DNA from: Glacieibacterium arshaanense
GTDB taxonomy: Bacteria; Pseudomonadota; Alphaproteobacteria; Sphingomonadales; Sphingomonadaceae
Direction: 5' to 3'
Assembly (NCBI RefSeq): GCF_004681125.1
Contig: NZ_SIHO01000002.1
Span: 186,001-250,000, forward strand
Length of the DNA: 64,000 nucleotides
Positions within the stretch are counted from its first letter, which is position 1. Every line of letters starts with the position of its first letter. Below are positions 26,039-35,931 of the stretch, one piece after another. The notes beneath the pieces are model-generated. The model did not search any database. It was given only the letters and a program-made list of their open reading frames with translations, and was not told the DNA's origin. The translations under genes and the position numbers were made by a program.

Positions 26039-27999
26039 CCGTGCCGCGCCGCGAGCACCGGCGCGCAATCGGTGTCCTTCCCATCGCCGAGATCGACAAA
26101 GGCGAGGATGGCGGCCACCGGCGTCAAGGCGACGCCGAGCGCCACTGCGGCGGCGGCGCGACCGATCAGTTTGCCCGAAATCGGATTGACTCTGGGCGCT
26201 ACGAACGACCCGCTGATGGCAATCGGCGACTGGCCCGAAAACAGGCTGAATTCTTTTGAATCGCCTTGGACTGACAGCGCCATCGTCTCGTCGCGGACGT
26301 TGATCTGGCCGGTGCCGCGGAACACGGCGCGCTTGGTATCGAAAAGGATCGGATCGGCAGTACCGATACCATTGACCATGGTGAATGCGATCAGTCCGCA
26401 GCGGATTTCGGTCGGGTGCTTGAGCTTCCGGCCGAACACCGCGAACAAATAATTCTGCAAGTCGAGCTTGGCGAGTTCGACATTGCGCACCCACAAGGTG
26501 CCGGTCGGGAAGACCAGCGCCACGCGCCCCGTTGCGGTGCCTAGCGACTTGCGAACGGTATCGCCGGTGCCGCGCAGCTTGATGCGTCCGTGCACCGTCG
26601 CGGTCGTTCCACTGTTCACGACATCGAACGATGACAGCAGCCGGCCGAGCGGAAGCGGACCGATCAGCACGTCATAGTCGGTGACGACCGGCTTGACGCG
26701 GGCGTTGAGCAAAACGGCGAACACCATGCGTCCGCCGGCGAGGTTGAATGCCACCGGCGCCAACCGCAACAGGCTGTGATCGAGCGTCACATCAGCGTCG
26801 ATTCCGGTGATCACCGCCGTGCCAGTCCGCAGCCGCGCCGCCGTATAGGTCAAGTGTGCGTCATAGTCGCGCAAGCCGTCGATCGCGAGCGGCGTATCGG
26901 GAAGCACGCGCGGCCGCCCGGCCACGACGGTCACCGCGCCCTTGCCGCCCATCGCATCGAGTCGTTCAGGCGAATAGCCAAGCCACGGCCCGATATCGAG
27001 GATGTCGAGCACCTTGCTCGACAGCGCACCATCAATCCGCAGCCGGCCCTCCGGACGCCGGATCGTCAGCTTGCCGGCGATGTCGCTGTCGCCGAACTTG
27101 CCGCCGATGCGCGTGAAGCGGAATTCGTCGCCGGATTTGGTCAGTGCCGCACTGATTCGGTACGGCCGCGTCTGCGGCACGGTAATGCCGATTAGCGCGA
27201 ACGGCGTTTGCAGGTTGCGCCCTGCGGCGACCAAGCGCAGGTCGGCACCGTCGAGCCTGGTCGCGCCGGGCAGCGTGCCGGTGACATCGACTTTCGTGTC
27301 GGCGACGGTGACGTGGAGGTCGAGCCCGGTGCGGCCGCCGGTGATCGTCGTCTGCGGCGTCGTCAGCGCGCCTGTAACCTTGAACGGCGCGCCCATGGCG
27401 GTGCCGCTGCCGGTGAACGTCAATGGCCGTTCGATGCGCTTGTCTGTCGCGGCAATGTCGCCGAGCCTGAGTTTGACATCGATGCGGCGCAGGTCGTCGC
27501 GGTAGTGGACGCCGGTACCGGTGACGGTCGCAACATCGATCGGCGGGATGTCGAGCGGCGCGGTGCTGTCGAAGCTCCAGCTGTTGCGACCACGCTTGTC
27601 GCGCTCGAGGCCGAATGCCCCGCCATCGATAATGACGCTGCGAATCGCCCGGTTGCCGAACAGCGCCGACCAGAAATTCATCGACAGGTCGATGTGCCGC
27701 GTCGTCACCAGCGCCGGATCGTGCGCCCAGCCGGGGTTGGCGACGCGCAGGCCTTCGGCGACGAAGCGGATATGCGGGTCGAGGTAGAGCTGAAAATCGC
27801 CGTCGATGGTCACCGCGCGGCCCGACATCTCGGTGGCAACACGGACGAATGGGCCTTTCAGGAAGCGGCCGCGGGTCACATACAGATAGGCATAGGCAGC
27901 AACGCACAGCGCGAGCAGCACCAATGCGACTCCGCCAAGGATGCGCAGCGGGGTCAGCCGCGTCGTCGCGCGCGGTGAAATGGTCGGGGTGGCATCCAT
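26035..27999 (-). CDS. AsmA family envelope protein
   Basis: 654 residues from ATG 27999 (longer frame up to 28083 starts with a TTG and has no added similarity). An N-terminal transmembrane helix (LRILGGVALVLLALCVAAYA) is followed by the AsmA N domain (GRAVTIDGDFQLYLDPHIRF, NPGWAHDPALVTTRHIDLSM) and the C-terminal AsmA_2-type domain near VVTDYDVLIGPLPLGRLLSS and ALSVQGDSKEFSLFSGQSPI. AsmA proteins form periplasmic beta-groove bridges that carry phospholipids to the outer membrane. Start choice is uncertain. Confidence 0.9.
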   Translation of the reverse strand: MDATPTISPRATTRLTPLRILGGVALVLLALCVAAYAYLYVTRGRFLKGPFVRVATEMSGRAVTIDGDFQLYLDPHIRFVAEGLRVANPGWAHDPALVTTRHIDLSMNFWSALFGNRAIRSVIIDGGAFGLERDKRGRNSWSFDSTAPLDIPPIDVATVTGTGVHYRDDLRRIDVKLRLGDIAATDKRIERPLTFTGSGTAMGAPFKVTGALTTPQTTITGGRTGLDLHVTVADTKVDVTGTLPGATRLDGADLRLVAAGRNLQTPFALIGITVPQTRPYRISAALTKSGDEFRFTRIGGKFGDSDIAGKLTIRRPEGRLRIDGALSSKVLDILDIGPWLGYSPERLDAMGGKGAVTVVAGRPRVLPDTPLAIDGLRDYDAHLTYTAARLRTGTAVITGIDADVTLDHSLLRLAPVAFNLAGGRMVFAVLLNARVKPVVTDYDVLIGPLPLGRLLSSFDVVNSGTTATVHGRIKLRGTGDTVRKSLGTATGRVALVFPTGTLWVRNVELAKLDLQNYLFAVFGRKLKHPTEIRCGLIAFTMVNGIGTADPILFDTKRAVFRGTGQINVRDETMALSVQGDSKEFSLFSGQSPIAISGSFVAPRVNPISGKLIGRAAAAVALGVALTPVAAILAFVDLGDGKDTDCAPVLAARHG

Positions 28000-28192
28000 G
28001 TCGGCTGAACCTGTGGCACAAGCTGAAGGTTCCGGACCCATAGTTTCGGCGAACGGGCAAATTTGCCGCTTGTTGCCCTGCAAGGTTGCGCAATGCCGGG
28101 CATGCGGCTATAGGCCCACGCTTCGCATGACCGAACGGCCCGGCTGAATGGGCTGCCGTGGCTGTTCAATGATGCGTCCATAGGAGACGAAA

Positions 28193-28399
28193 ATGCCCAA
28201 GCTCAAGACCAAGAGCGGTGTGAAGAAACGCTTCAAGATCACCGCAACCGGCAAGGTCAAGCACGGTGTCGTTGGCAAGCGCCACCGCCTGATCAGCCAC
28301 AATGCAAAGTATATTCGCCAGAACCGCGGGACCGAAGTGATCTCCGAGGCAGATGCCCGGACGATCAAGCTTTGGGCACCCTACGGCCTGCGCAAGTAA
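28193..28399 (+). CDS. rpmI: 50S ribosomal protein bL35
   Basis: 68 residues, [20 protein letters not shown], very basic, full length. Binds 23S rRNA in the large subunit. Followed after 12 nt by rplT, the usual order, though infC is not upstream here; the gene upstream is the divergent AsmA-like gene. Confidence 0.97.
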   Translation: MPKLKTKSGVKKRFKITATGKVKHGVVGKRHRLISHNAKYIRQNRGTEVISEADARTIKLWAPYGLRK

Positions 28400-28411
28400 G
28401 GGAGACCGCAC

Positions 28412-28792
28412 ATGGCACGTGTCAAACGCGGGACGACCTCGCACGCCCGTCACAAGCGGGTTCTGGAACAGGCGAAGGGCTATTATGGCCGTCGCAAGAA
28501 CACCATCCGCATCGCGCGGCAGGCCGTCGAAAAGGCCGGCCAGTACGCGTACCGCGATCGCAAGGTCAACAAGCGCAACTTCCGCGCACTGTGGATCCAG
28601 CGCATCAACGCAGCGGTGCGTGAAGTCGGCCTGACTTACGGCGTCTTTATGCACGGGCTCAAGCTCGCCAATGTCGAACTCGACCGCAAGGTTCTGGCCG
28701 ACATCGCGATGCACGAGCCCGAAGTGTTCCGCGCCATCGCCGCGCAGGCGCAAGCCGCGCTCGATGCCAAGCCCGCGGTTGCCACCGCTTAA
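28412..28792 (+). CDS. rplT: 50S ribosomal protein bL20
   Basis: 126 residues, [20 protein letters not shown] then [20 protein letters not shown]. Needed for early assembly of the large subunit, and in E. coli a repressor of its own operon. A terminator follows before pheS. Confidence 0.97.
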   Translation: MARVKRGTTSHARHKRVLEQAKGYYGRRKNTIRIARQAVEKAGQYAYRDRKVNKRNFRALWIQRINAAVREVGLTYGVFMHGLKLANVELDRKVLADIAMHEPEVFRAIAAQAQAALDAKPAVATA

Positions 28793-28815
28793 AGCTTTCA
28801 GCATCAACGAATTGG

Positions 28816-28856
28816 GGCGCGGGCGGCATTCAGCTTCCCGCGCCTCTTTCGTTTTG
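28816..28856 (+). terminator. Terminator between rplT and pheS
   Basis: GGCGCGGG and CCCGCGCC (8 bp) across a 13-nt loop run into TCTTTCGTTTT, ending the rpmI-rplT transcript 24 nt after the rplT stop. pheS therefore probably has its own promoter or depends on readthrough. Confidence 0.75.
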
Positions 28857-28921
28857 AGGCGCGCTCCCCTAAACCTCCGCCGCCATGCTTTGCGGGCGTG
28901 GCAGCAACCGAGCGAGTTTCC

Positions 28922-29995
28922 ATGACCGATACCCTGCAAGCCGACCTGCTCAGCGCCATCGACGCTGCCACCAGCCTTGATGCGCTCGAAGCCGTGCGCG
29001 TCGGCGCACTCGGCAAGTCGGGCAGCGTTACCGCCTTGCTCAAGACGCTCGGCGGCATGTCGCCCGACGAACGCCAGGTCCAGGGACCTTTGCTCAACGG
29101 CCTGCGCGAGGCGGTGACGGCGGCGCTGGCGGCGCGCAAGGCGGTGCTCGAAACCGCAGCGCTCGATGCCAAGCTGGCGAATGAAAAGCTCGACATGACG
29201 CTGCCCGTCGCCGATGCGCCGCGCGGCAGCATCCACCCGATTTCGCAGGTCATGGACGAACTCGCCGAAATCTTCGCCGATCTCGGCTTCGCGGTCGCTG
29301 GCGGGCCGGAGATCGAGGACGACTGGCACAATTTCACCGCGCTCAACATCCCGCCCGAACATCCGGCGCGCGCGATGCACGACACCTTCTATTTCCCCGA
29401 TCAGGCCGGCTCCGAAAAGCGCATGCTGCTGCGCACCCATACCTCGCCGGTGCAGATCCGCACGATGATGACGCAGGAACCGCCGATCCGCATCATCGCG
29501 CCGGGCCGCGTCTATCGCTCCGATTCGGACGCGACGCACACGCCGATGTTCCACCAGGTCGAAGGCTTGGTCATCGACCGCGACATCACCATGGGCCACC
29601 TGCGCTGGACGCTCGAGACGATGGTCAAGGCGTTCTTCGAAGTCGATGACGTGACGTTGCAGTTCCGCCCGAGCTTCTTCCCGTTCACCGAGCCGTCGGT
29701 CGAAATCGATGTTGGCTGTTCATGGAGCGGCGGCACGCTGAGCATCGGCGGCAGCGAAAGCTGGCTCGAAATCCTCGGCGGCGGCATGGTGCACCCGCGC
29801 GTCATCGCCAATTGCGGTCTCGACCCTGAAGTCTGGCAGGGCTTCGCGTTCGGTGTCGGCATCGACCGCCTCGCCATGCTCAAATACGGGATGAACGACT
29901 TGCGCGCCTTCTTCGATGCCGACCTGCGCTGGCTGAACCACTACGGCTTCCGCGCGCTCGACGTGCCCACCCTGAGCGGCGGAGTCGGCGCATGA
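28922..29995 (+). CDS. pheS: Phenylalanyl-tRNA synthetase, alpha subunit
   Basis: 357 residues from ATG 28922. N-terminal coiled coil, then class II motifs: [12 protein letters not shown], the aminoacylation loop [54 protein letters not shown] and [17 protein letters not shown] (motif 3). Attaches Phe to tRNA-Phe as an alpha2beta2 enzyme with PheT, whose start overlaps the stop by 4 nt. Confidence 0.97.
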   Translation: MTDTLQADLLSAIDAATSLDALEAVRVGALGKSGSVTALLKTLGGMSPDERQVQGPLLNGLREAVTAALAARKAVLETAALDAKLANEKLDMTLPVADAPRGSIHPISQVMDELAEIFADLGFAVAGGPEIEDDWHNFTALNIPPEHPARAMHDTFYFPDQAGSEKRMLLRTHTSPVQIRTMMTQEPPIRIIAPGRVYRSDSDATHTPMFHQVEGLVIDRDITMGHLRWTLETMVKAFFEVDDVTLQFRPSFFPFTEPSVEIDVGCSWSGGTLSIGGSESWLEILGGGMVHPRVIANCGLDPEVWQGFAFGVGIDRLAMLKYGMNDLRAFFDADLRWLNHYGFRALDVPTLSGGVGA

Positions 29996-32382
29996 AGTTC
30001 ACCCTGAGCTGGCTCAAGGAGCACCTCGAAACCACCGCGTCGCTCGACGAGATCTGCGCGGGACTGACGCGCTGCGGGCTCGAAGTCGAAGGTGTCGAAA
30101 ACCCCGCCGCAAAACTGTCGGCGTTCCGCATCGCGCGCGTGCTGACCGCAGCACCGCACCCGCAGGCCGACAAGCTGCAGGTGCTGACAGTCGATGCCGG
30201 TGACGGCCCGTTGCAGGTTGTTTGCGGCGCCCCCAACGCCCGCGCCGGTCTGCTCGGCGTCTTCGGCATGCCCGGTGCAACGGTGCCGGCGAACGGCATG
30301 GTGCTCAAGGTCGCCAGCATCCGTGGCGTCGAATCGAACGGCATGATGTGTTCGACGCGCGAGCTCGAACTCGGCGATGATCACGACGGCATCATCGAAC
30401 TGCCCGCCGATGCCCCCGTCGGCAGCAACTACGCCGCCTGGGCCGGCATCGACGACCCCGTCATCGACGTCAGCGTGACGCCGAACCGCCAGGACTGCAT
30501 GGGCGTGCGTGGCATCGCGCGCGACCTCGCGGCAGCCGGGCTCGGCACGCTCAAGCCGCTCACCGAAGCCTATCGCATCGATACACTGGATGTGCCGCGC
30601 ACCGGCGCCGGACCCGCCATCCGCACCGATGACCCCGAAGGCTGCCCCGCCTTCCTCGGCTGCACCGTCAGCGGCGTCCGCAACGGGCCGTCGCATCCGT
30701 GGATGCAGGCAAAGCTGCGCGCCATCGGGCAAAAGCCGATTTCGGCACTGGTCGATATCACCAATTTCATCATGTTCGACCTCGGCCGGCCGCTGCACGT
30801 CTATGACGTTGCCAAGCTGTCGGGGCCGCTGGTCGCGCGCAAGGCGCGTGCCGGCGAACAGGTGCAGGCCTTGAACGGCAAGACCTACACGGTCGACCCA
30901 ACAATGACAGTCATCGCCGATGACCATGCCGTCCATGATATCGGCGGCATCATGGGCGGCATGGAGTCGGGCTGTTCGGACACCACCACTGACGTGCTGA
31001 TCGAATGCGCCTATTTCGATCCGGCATCGATCGCGCGGACCGGCCAGAAGCTGATGCTGACCAGCGATGCCCGCACGCGCTTCGAACGCGGCGTCGATCC
31101 GGGCTTTCTCGATGACGGCCTCGCCATCGCCACGCATCTCGTGCGTGCGCTGTGCGGCGGCACGGCGAGCGAAATCAGCCGCGCCGGCACACCGCCGGTT
31201 GCCGCCAAGACCGTGGCGTATCGTCCAGCGCGCACGCTCGGCCTCGCCGGCGTCGAAGTCGATGAAGCCGCACAGGCCGCCATCCTGACGCGGCTGGGCT
31301 TCACCGTGACCACGGGCGATGTCTGGCAGATTGGTGTCCCCAGCTGGCGCCGTGACATCGATGGCGAGGCCGACATTGTCGAGGAAGTCGTCCGCATCCA
31401 CGGCTACGCGCATGTACCCTCGACGCCGCTGCCGCGCGCGCCGGGTGTTGCCCGACCGACCGCGACACCGCAGCAGTTGCTTGAACGCCGCACCCGTCGC
31501 GCCATGGCCGCGCGCGGGCTGAACGAGGCGGTGACGTGGAGCTTCCTGCCACCCGCCACCGCCGCACTGTTCGGCGGCAGCGACTGGACGCTCGAAAACC
31601 CGATCTCCGCCGATCTCGCTACGATGCGCCCGTCGCTGCTCGCCGGCCTCGCCGCAGCAGCAAAGCGCAACGCCGACCGTGGCGCCACCAGCGTCCGACT
31701 GTTCGAACTCGGCCGCCGCTATCTGACCGGCGGCGAACATCTGACCGCCGCACTGCTGCTCGCAGGTGAAAAGCGCGGACGCGACTGGGCGACCGGCGCG
31801 GCCACGGGCTTCGACGCCTATGACGCCAAGGCCGAGGCGCTCGCCGCACTGGCCGCCGCCGGCGCGCCGGTCGACCGGCTGATGGTGCTGCCGCCCGTCG
31901 ACGGTTGGTACCATCCCGGTCGCAGCGGTCGCCTCGGGCTCGGGCCCAAGGCCATCCTCGCCAGCTTTGGCGAACTGCACCCGCGCGTCGCCGCCGAGCT
32001 CGACCTCAAGGGCAGCGTCGCGGTCGCCGAGCTATTCCTCGACGCGATTCCGCAGCCCAAATCGCCCAAGCGCTCGCGCGGCGCGTTCACGCCGCCGGCA
32101 TTGCAGGCGGTCAAACGCGACTTCGCGTTCCTCGTTGCCGCAGACACGCCCGCCGATGCGCTACTGCGCGCGGTGCGCGGTGCCGACAAGACAGCCATCA
32201 CCGACGTCCGGCTATTCGACCGCTTCACCGGCGCCGGCGTGCCCGAAGGCCAGATCAGCATGGCGTTGACCGTGACGCTGCAGCCCGGCGCCGCCAGCTT
32301 CACCGATGCCGAAATCGACGCGATTTCAGCGAGTGTCATTGCGGCGGCGGGCAAGGCTGTCGGGGCGACGCTGCGCGGCTGA
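29992..32382 (+). CDS. pheT: Phenylalanyl-tRNA synthetase, beta subunit
   Basis: 796 residues, full length: the tRNA-binding OB domain ([20 protein letters not shown]), B3/B4 editing domain ([18 protein letters not shown]), B5 DNA-binding-like domain, catalytic-like core ([20 protein letters not shown]) and the C-terminal FDX-ACB anticodon-binding domain ([16 protein letters not shown] through [18 protein letters not shown]). Palindromic element copy 2 begins 3 nt after its stop. Confidence 0.97.
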   Translation: MKFTLSWLKEHLETTASLDEICAGLTRCGLEVEGVENPAAKLSAFRIARVLTAAPHPQADKLQVLTVDAGDGPLQVVCGAPNARAGLLGVFGMPGATVPANGMVLKVASIRGVESNGMMCSTRELELGDDHDGIIELPADAPVGSNYAAWAGIDDPVIDVSVTPNRQDCMGVRGIARDLAAAGLGTLKPLTEAYRIDTLDVPRTGAGPAIRTDDPEGCPAFLGCTVSGVRNGPSHPWMQAKLRAIGQKPISALVDITNFIMFDLGRPLHVYDVAKLSGPLVARKARAGEQVQALNGKTYTVDPTMTVIADDHAVHDIGGIMGGMESGCSDTTTDVLIECAYFDPASIARTGQKLMLTSDARTRFERGVDPGFLDDGLAIATHLVRALCGGTASEISRAGTPPVAAKTVAYRPARTLGLAGVEVDEAAQAAILTRLGFTVTTGDVWQIGVPSWRRDIDGEADIVEEVVRIHGYAHVPSTPLPRAPGVARPTATPQQLLERRTRRAMAARGLNEAVTWSFLPPATAALFGGSDWTLENPISADLATMRPSLLAGLAAAAKRNADRGATSVRLFELGRRYLTGGEHLTAALLLAGEKRGRDWATGAATGFDAYDAKAEALAALAAAGAPVDRLMVLPPVDGWYHPGRSGRLGLGPKAILASFGELHPRVAAELDLKGSVAVAELFLDAIPQPKSPKRSRGAFTPPALQAVKRDFAFLVAADTPADALLRAVRGADKTAITDVRLFDRFTGAGVPEGQISMALTVTLQPGAASFTDAEIDAISASVIAAAGKAVGATLRG

Positions 32383-32384
32383 AG

Positions 32385-32511
32385 GCCTCCGGCGGGCAGG
32401 GCCTTAGGCCCTGCACCCATGAGTTGGGACGGTGCCCAATCAGCCGACGCCGGGATTGACGCACCCACGCAAACTGACGGGTGCAGGGCCAAGGCCCTGC
32501 CCGCCGGAGGC
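32385..32511. repeat. Intergenic palindromic element, copy 2
   Basis: 127 bp between the convergent ends of pheT and the OmpA lipoprotein gene. Outer arms GCCTCCGGCGGGCAGG and CCTGCCCGCCGGAGGC are complementary, and each arm folds internally (GCAGGGCC-TT-AGGCCCTGC on the left, GCAGGGCC-AAGGCCCTGC on the right) with ACCCA/GGGT flanks. It ends 9 nt before the OmpA gene stop. Confidence 0.9.
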
Positions 32512-32519
32512 GTCTAACC

Positions 32520-33203
32520 TCAGTTCGTCGGCTTGGTGCTACCCTCGGTCATCGGCGTCAGCTTGATTTCGACGCGACGGTTCTGCGCGCGGCCGATATC
32601 GGTGGCGTTCGAGGCGACGGGGTTGGCAGGGCCGAAGCCGGTCGAGGTGATGCGCGCCGGGTTGACGCCGTTGCCCTTGAGGTAGTTTGCCACGGCATCG
32701 GCGCGCTGCTGCGACAGTCGCATGTTGACGGCGTCGCTGCCGACCGAATCGGTGAAGCCGTTGACGTTGACATAGGTCGATTGATACTGCGCCAGCGTCT
32801 GCGCGACCTTGTTGAGCGACGGCATGAATTCGGGGTGCAGCACCGCCGAGTTGAAGTCGAAGGTGACCGCGGCGGGCATTTCGAGCTTGATGACGTCGCC
32901 CTGGCGCTGGACTTCGATGCCGGTGCCGGCGGTCTGTGCGCGCAGCGCCCGTTCCTGCTTGTCCATGTAGCTGCCCGCCGCGCCGCCCGCGAGCATGCCG
33001 ATCGCGCCGCCGACGAGGGCGCCGGTGGCGTTGCCGCCGATCAGCCCGCCGAGCAGCGCGCCGCCCGCGGCACCGGCTACCGCGCCCTTGCCACCGCGCG
33101 TCATCGATTGCTGGCCGGTCGTCGGATCAGTGACGCAACCGGCAGTGCCGAGCAGCAGGCTGGCGCAGGCGGTGGCCATGATGGCTTGCTTGAAAATCGT
33201 CAT
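32520..33203 (-). CDS. OmpA-family outer-membrane lipoprotein
   Basis: 227 residues from ATG 33203 (MTIFKQAIMATACASLLLGT) with lipobox LLLGTAGC, so it is lipidated. A Gly-rich linker with a GGALLGGLIGGNATGALVGG glycine-zipper helix is followed by the OmpA peptidoglycan-binding domain (VTFDFNSAVLHPEFMPSLNK, NVNGFTDSVGSDAVNMRLSQ and AQNRRVEIKLTP). The layout is typical of YfiB/Pal-like proteins anchoring the outer membrane to peptidoglycan. Confidence 0.94.
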   Translation of the reverse strand: MTIFKQAIMATACASLLLGTAGCVTDPTTGQQSMTRGGKGAVAGAAGGALLGGLIGGNATGALVGGAIGMLAGGAAGSYMDKQERALRAQTAGTGIEVQRQGDVIKLEMPAAVTFDFNSAVLHPEFMPSLNKVAQTLAQYQSTYVNVNGFTDSVGSDAVNMRLSQQRADAVANYLKGNGVNPARITSTGFGPANPVASNATDIGRAQNRRVEIKLTPMTEGSTKPTN

Positions 33204-33304
33204 GATCTGGATTTCCCCAATAAAAACAGTGTTGATGTCATGGTTTCGGGCACGCAATACACCAGCATGTGGAGGTCTGGCTAGCGCCGCGATCCTGCAT
33301 CCGC

Positions 33305-33343
33305 GATGAACGATCCTTGCGTCGGCGCTGCGGATTGTTCATC
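33305..33343 (+). promoter_or_regulatory. 12-bp hairpin in the leader of the CorC-like gene
   Basis: GATGAACGATCC pairs with GGATTGTTCATC (one G-T wobble) around a 15-nt loop, in the divergent region between the OmpA gene and the CorC-like start at 33413. A leader structure in a CNNM/CorC gene invites an ion-sensing idea, but no known riboswitch motif is recognised. Confidence 0.4.
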
Positions 33344-33412
33344 TATGGCTTCCCGACGCCGAGCGCAGCCCGCGTTCCGGCTTCACCTCTGGATCAACTC
33401 ATTCCTGCGCCA

Positions 33413-34729
33413 ATGCAACCCTTTCCCTGGATCGACGCCGCGATAATCCTCGCTTTGGTCGTTCTCAACGGGTTTCTGGCGATGTCCGAGCTCGCCATCG
33501 TCTCATCGCGCCGGCCACGGTTGCGCGGGCTGGCGTCGGCGGGCAAACGCGGCGCCGCGACCGCGCTGCGGCTGGGCGAAGACCCGGCGCGCTTCCTGTC
33601 ATCGGCGCAAATCGGCATCACCTTGGTGTCGATCCTCAATGGCGCGTTTTCGGGCGAGCGGCTCGCCGAGCCCGTCGCCATCCGGCTGCAGGTCTGGCTG
33701 TCGCTGCCGCCCAAGACCGCGCATGATCTGGGCTTTGGGTTGGTCATCCTGCTCACCACCTATGTCTCGCTGATCATCGGCGAGCTGGTGCCCAAGCAGT
33801 TCGCGCTGCGCTCGCCCGAGCCGATTGCCTGCGCAGTGGCGCCGTTCATGGACTGGATGACCAAGCTGGCGACGCCGTTCGCCTGGGCGCTCGACTGGAG
33901 CTCGAAGGCGGTGTTCCGGCTGCTCGGGCAGCGCCGCGATGCCAACCATGTCGTGACCGAAGAGGAACTGCGCTCGGTGGTCGCCGAGGCCGAGACCGCG
34001 GGCGTCATCGAGGAATCCGAGCGTGCGATGATATCGGGCGTCATGCGCCTTGCCGACCGGCCGGTGCGCGGTGTGATGACGCCGCGCAACCAGGTCGACT
34101 GGCTCGACGCCGATGCTACCGACGAAGAAACCCGCGCCGCACTTGCCAAGACCCCGCACACGCGGCTGCCGGTGGCGCAAGGCTCGGTCGATGACATCAT
34201 CGGCGTGCTGCAGGCGCGCGATGTCGTCACCGCGCTGATCGAAGGCCGGCCGCTTGATCTGCGCGCGCTGGCGACGGTGGCGCCGGTCATTCCCGACCAG
34301 CTCGACGCGATGGATGCGCTGGCCTCCTTGCGCGATGCAGCAATCCCGATGGCGCTGGTCCACGACGAATATGGCCATTTCGAAGGCATCGTGACACCCG
34401 CCGACCTGCTCGCTGCAATTGCCGGGGCGTTCCGGTCGGATGTCGATGACGCCAATGACCCGCCGGCGGTCGAACGCGATGACGGCAGCTGGCTGTTTTC
34501 GGGATCGCTACCTGCCGATGAAATGGCAGAGCGGCTGGGTTTCGATCTGCCCGACAGCCGCGACTATCAAACCGTCGCGGGCTTCGTCCTCGATCACATC
34601 CGCCACCTCCCCGAAACCGGCGAGTCGTTCGACCACGGCCGCTGGCGCTTCGAGATCATGGATATGGACGGCCGCAAGATCGACAAGATCCTCGCCTCGT
34701 CAATCAAAGCCGCACTGCGCCGGCCATGA
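33413..34729 (+). CDS. CNNM/CorC (HlyC) family transporter-associated protein
   Basis: 438 residues from ATG 33413 (an upstream in-frame codon at 33269 only adds non-family sequence). Start MQPFPWIDAAIILALVVLNG; the DUF21/CNNM membrane domain spans about residues 1-190, then a CBS pair (GVMTPRNQVDWLDADATDEE and MALVHDEYGHFEGIVTPADL) and a CorC_HlyC domain at the C terminus. Family members move or regulate Mg2+/Co2+. It overlaps the next gene by 4 nt. Confidence 0.93.
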   Translation: MQPFPWIDAAIILALVVLNGFLAMSELAIVSSRRPRLRGLASAGKRGAATALRLGEDPARFLSSAQIGITLVSILNGAFSGERLAEPVAIRLQVWLSLPPKTAHDLGFGLVILLTTYVSLIIGELVPKQFALRSPEPIACAVAPFMDWMTKLATPFAWALDWSSKAVFRLLGQRRDANHVVTEEELRSVVAEAETAGVIEESERAMISGVMRLADRPVRGVMTPRNQVDWLDADATDEETRAALAKTPHTRLPVAQGSVDDIIGVLQARDVVTALIEGRPLDLRALATVAPVIPDQLDAMDALASLRDAAIPMALVHDEYGHFEGIVTPADLLAAIAGAFRSDVDDANDPPAVERDDGSWLFSGSLPADEMAERLGFDLPDSRDYQTVAGFVLDHIRHLPETGESFDHGRWRFEIMDMDGRKIDKILASSIKAALRRP

Positions 34730-35505
34730 CACTGCCGGCGCTATTTGTTTCGCATGGCGCCCCGACGCTGGTGATCGACGATGTGCCCGCGCACGACTTC
34801 CTCAAGACGCTGCCCTCGTTGCTGCCAGAGCCACCGCGCGCCATCCTGATGATCTCGGCGCACTGGGAAACCCCTGTGCCCTCCGTCAGCACCGTCGAAT
34901 ATCCCGACACTATCCATGATTTCGGCGGCTTTCCCGAAGCGCTGTACCGGTTGCAGTACCCAGCACCAGGCGCACCAGCGCTCGCGGCGCGCGTTGTCGA
35001 ATTGCTCGCTGTCGCGGGCATCAGCGCCGCGACCAGCGCGTCACGCGGGCTCGATCACGGCGCCTGGGTGCCGCTGATGCTGGCGTGGCCGGATGCAAAG
35101 ATTCCGGTGACGCAACTGGCGGTGCAGACGCAGCTAGGCGCGGTGCATCACTATGCACTCGGCCGCGCGCTGGCACCGCTGCGCGACGAAGGTGTGCTGA
35201 TCATCGGCAGCGGCAGCTTCACCCACGACCTCAGTGAATTCCGCAAAACGCGGCTGCAGATGAACTCTCCCGAACCCGGCTGGGTCACCGGCTTTGCCGA
35301 CTGGATGGACGACGCCATCCTCGGCGGCCGCACCGACGACCTGCTCGATTATCGCCGGCTGGCACCCGAAGCCGTCCACAACCACCCGACCGAGGAGCAT
35401 CTGCTGCCGCTGCACGTGGCACTCGGCGCCGGCGGGCAGGGACGACGCATCCACCGCAGCACGACCTTTGGCATTTTGCGGATGGACGCTTACGCTTTCG
35501 AGTGA
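34726..35505 (+). CDS. DODA-type extradiol dioxygenase (LigB superfamily)
   Basis: 259 residues, close to YgiD/DODA size. Metal-binding His are visible: LFVSHGAPTLVIDDVPAHDF, ILMISAHWETPVPSVS, RGLDHGAWVPLMLAW and HNHPTEEHLLPLHVALGAG-like end. Zn- or Fe-dependent ring-opening or aromatic-ring dioxygenase acting on catechol-type substrates; the physiological substrate of YgiD homologues is unclear. It is coupled to the CorC-like gene upstream. Confidence 0.9.
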   Translation: MTLPALFVSHGAPTLVIDDVPAHDFLKTLPSLLPEPPRAILMISAHWETPVPSVSTVEYPDTIHDFGGFPEALYRLQYPAPGAPALAARVVELLAVAGISAATSASRGLDHGAWVPLMLAWPDAKIPVTQLAVQTQLGAVHHYALGRALAPLRDEGVLIIGSGSFTHDLSEFRKTRLQMNSPEPGWVTGFADWMDDAILGGRTDDLLDYRRLAPEAVHNHPTEEHLLPLHVALGAGGQGRRIHRSTTFGILRMDAYAFE

Positions 35506-35513
35506 ATTGAAGG

Positions 35514-35553
35514 GCCTTCGGCGGGCAGGAGCTCGCCCCTGCCCGCCGAAGGC
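35514..35553. repeat. Intergenic palindromic element, copy 3 (mini form)
   Basis: GCCTTCGGCGGGCAGG and CCTGCCCGCCGAAGGC form a perfect 16-bp stem around AGCTCGCC, 8 nt after the dioxygenase stop and 3 nt before the stop of the minus-strand gene. Both arms carry the same T-for-C change (GCCTTC/GAAGGC), a compensated pair, compared with the other copies. Confidence 0.9.
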
Positions 35554-35555
35554 GC

Positions 35556-35921
35556 TTAAATGCGCGTGCGGCGCAGGAAGGCGATGAATACCCCGACGAA
35601 GAACAGGTCGCCGCCGGCCAATAGCGCGACATCGCGCGCCACCAGGCCGCGCCACGCCAGCCACCACGTCAGTACGATGACGCCGCCTTTGCCGATGATG
35701 CCGAGCAGCGCGATGCCGCGGTGCTTGCGGGGCTCGATGCCGACCATGGCGTAGCCGATGCCGAAAGTCGTGATCATCCAGCCGAGCAGCCGCACCGGCA
35801 GCGCGTCCGCCGCCGCCATGCCAAGCCCGCCGGCGACGAGGTTCGGCGCTATCACCATCGGCAGGCCGACGGCGAAGTTGAACAGCGCCGCCGCAAAAAA
35901 TGCCAGTCGCCAACCTGTCAT
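35556..35921 (-). CDS. Small membrane protein, unknown function
   Basis: 121 residues with four predicted transmembrane helices (MTGWRLAFFAAALFNFAVGL, PVRLLGWMITTFGIGYAMVG, GIALLGIIGKGGVIVLTWWL and ALLAGGDLFFVGVFIAFLRR). No family name recognised with confidence; it is reminiscent of small multi-span proteins of the DoxX-like type. The M28 peptidase gene ends 11 nt upstream, so they are probably co-transcribed. Confidence 0.75.
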   Translation of the reverse strand: MTGWRLAFFAAALFNFAVGLPMVIAPNLVAGGLGMAAADALPVRLLGWMITTFGIGYAMVGIEPRKHRGIALLGIIGKGGVIVLTWWLAWRGLVARDVALLAGGDLFFVGVFIAFLRRTRI

Positions 35922-35931
35922 GGTCGCACCC

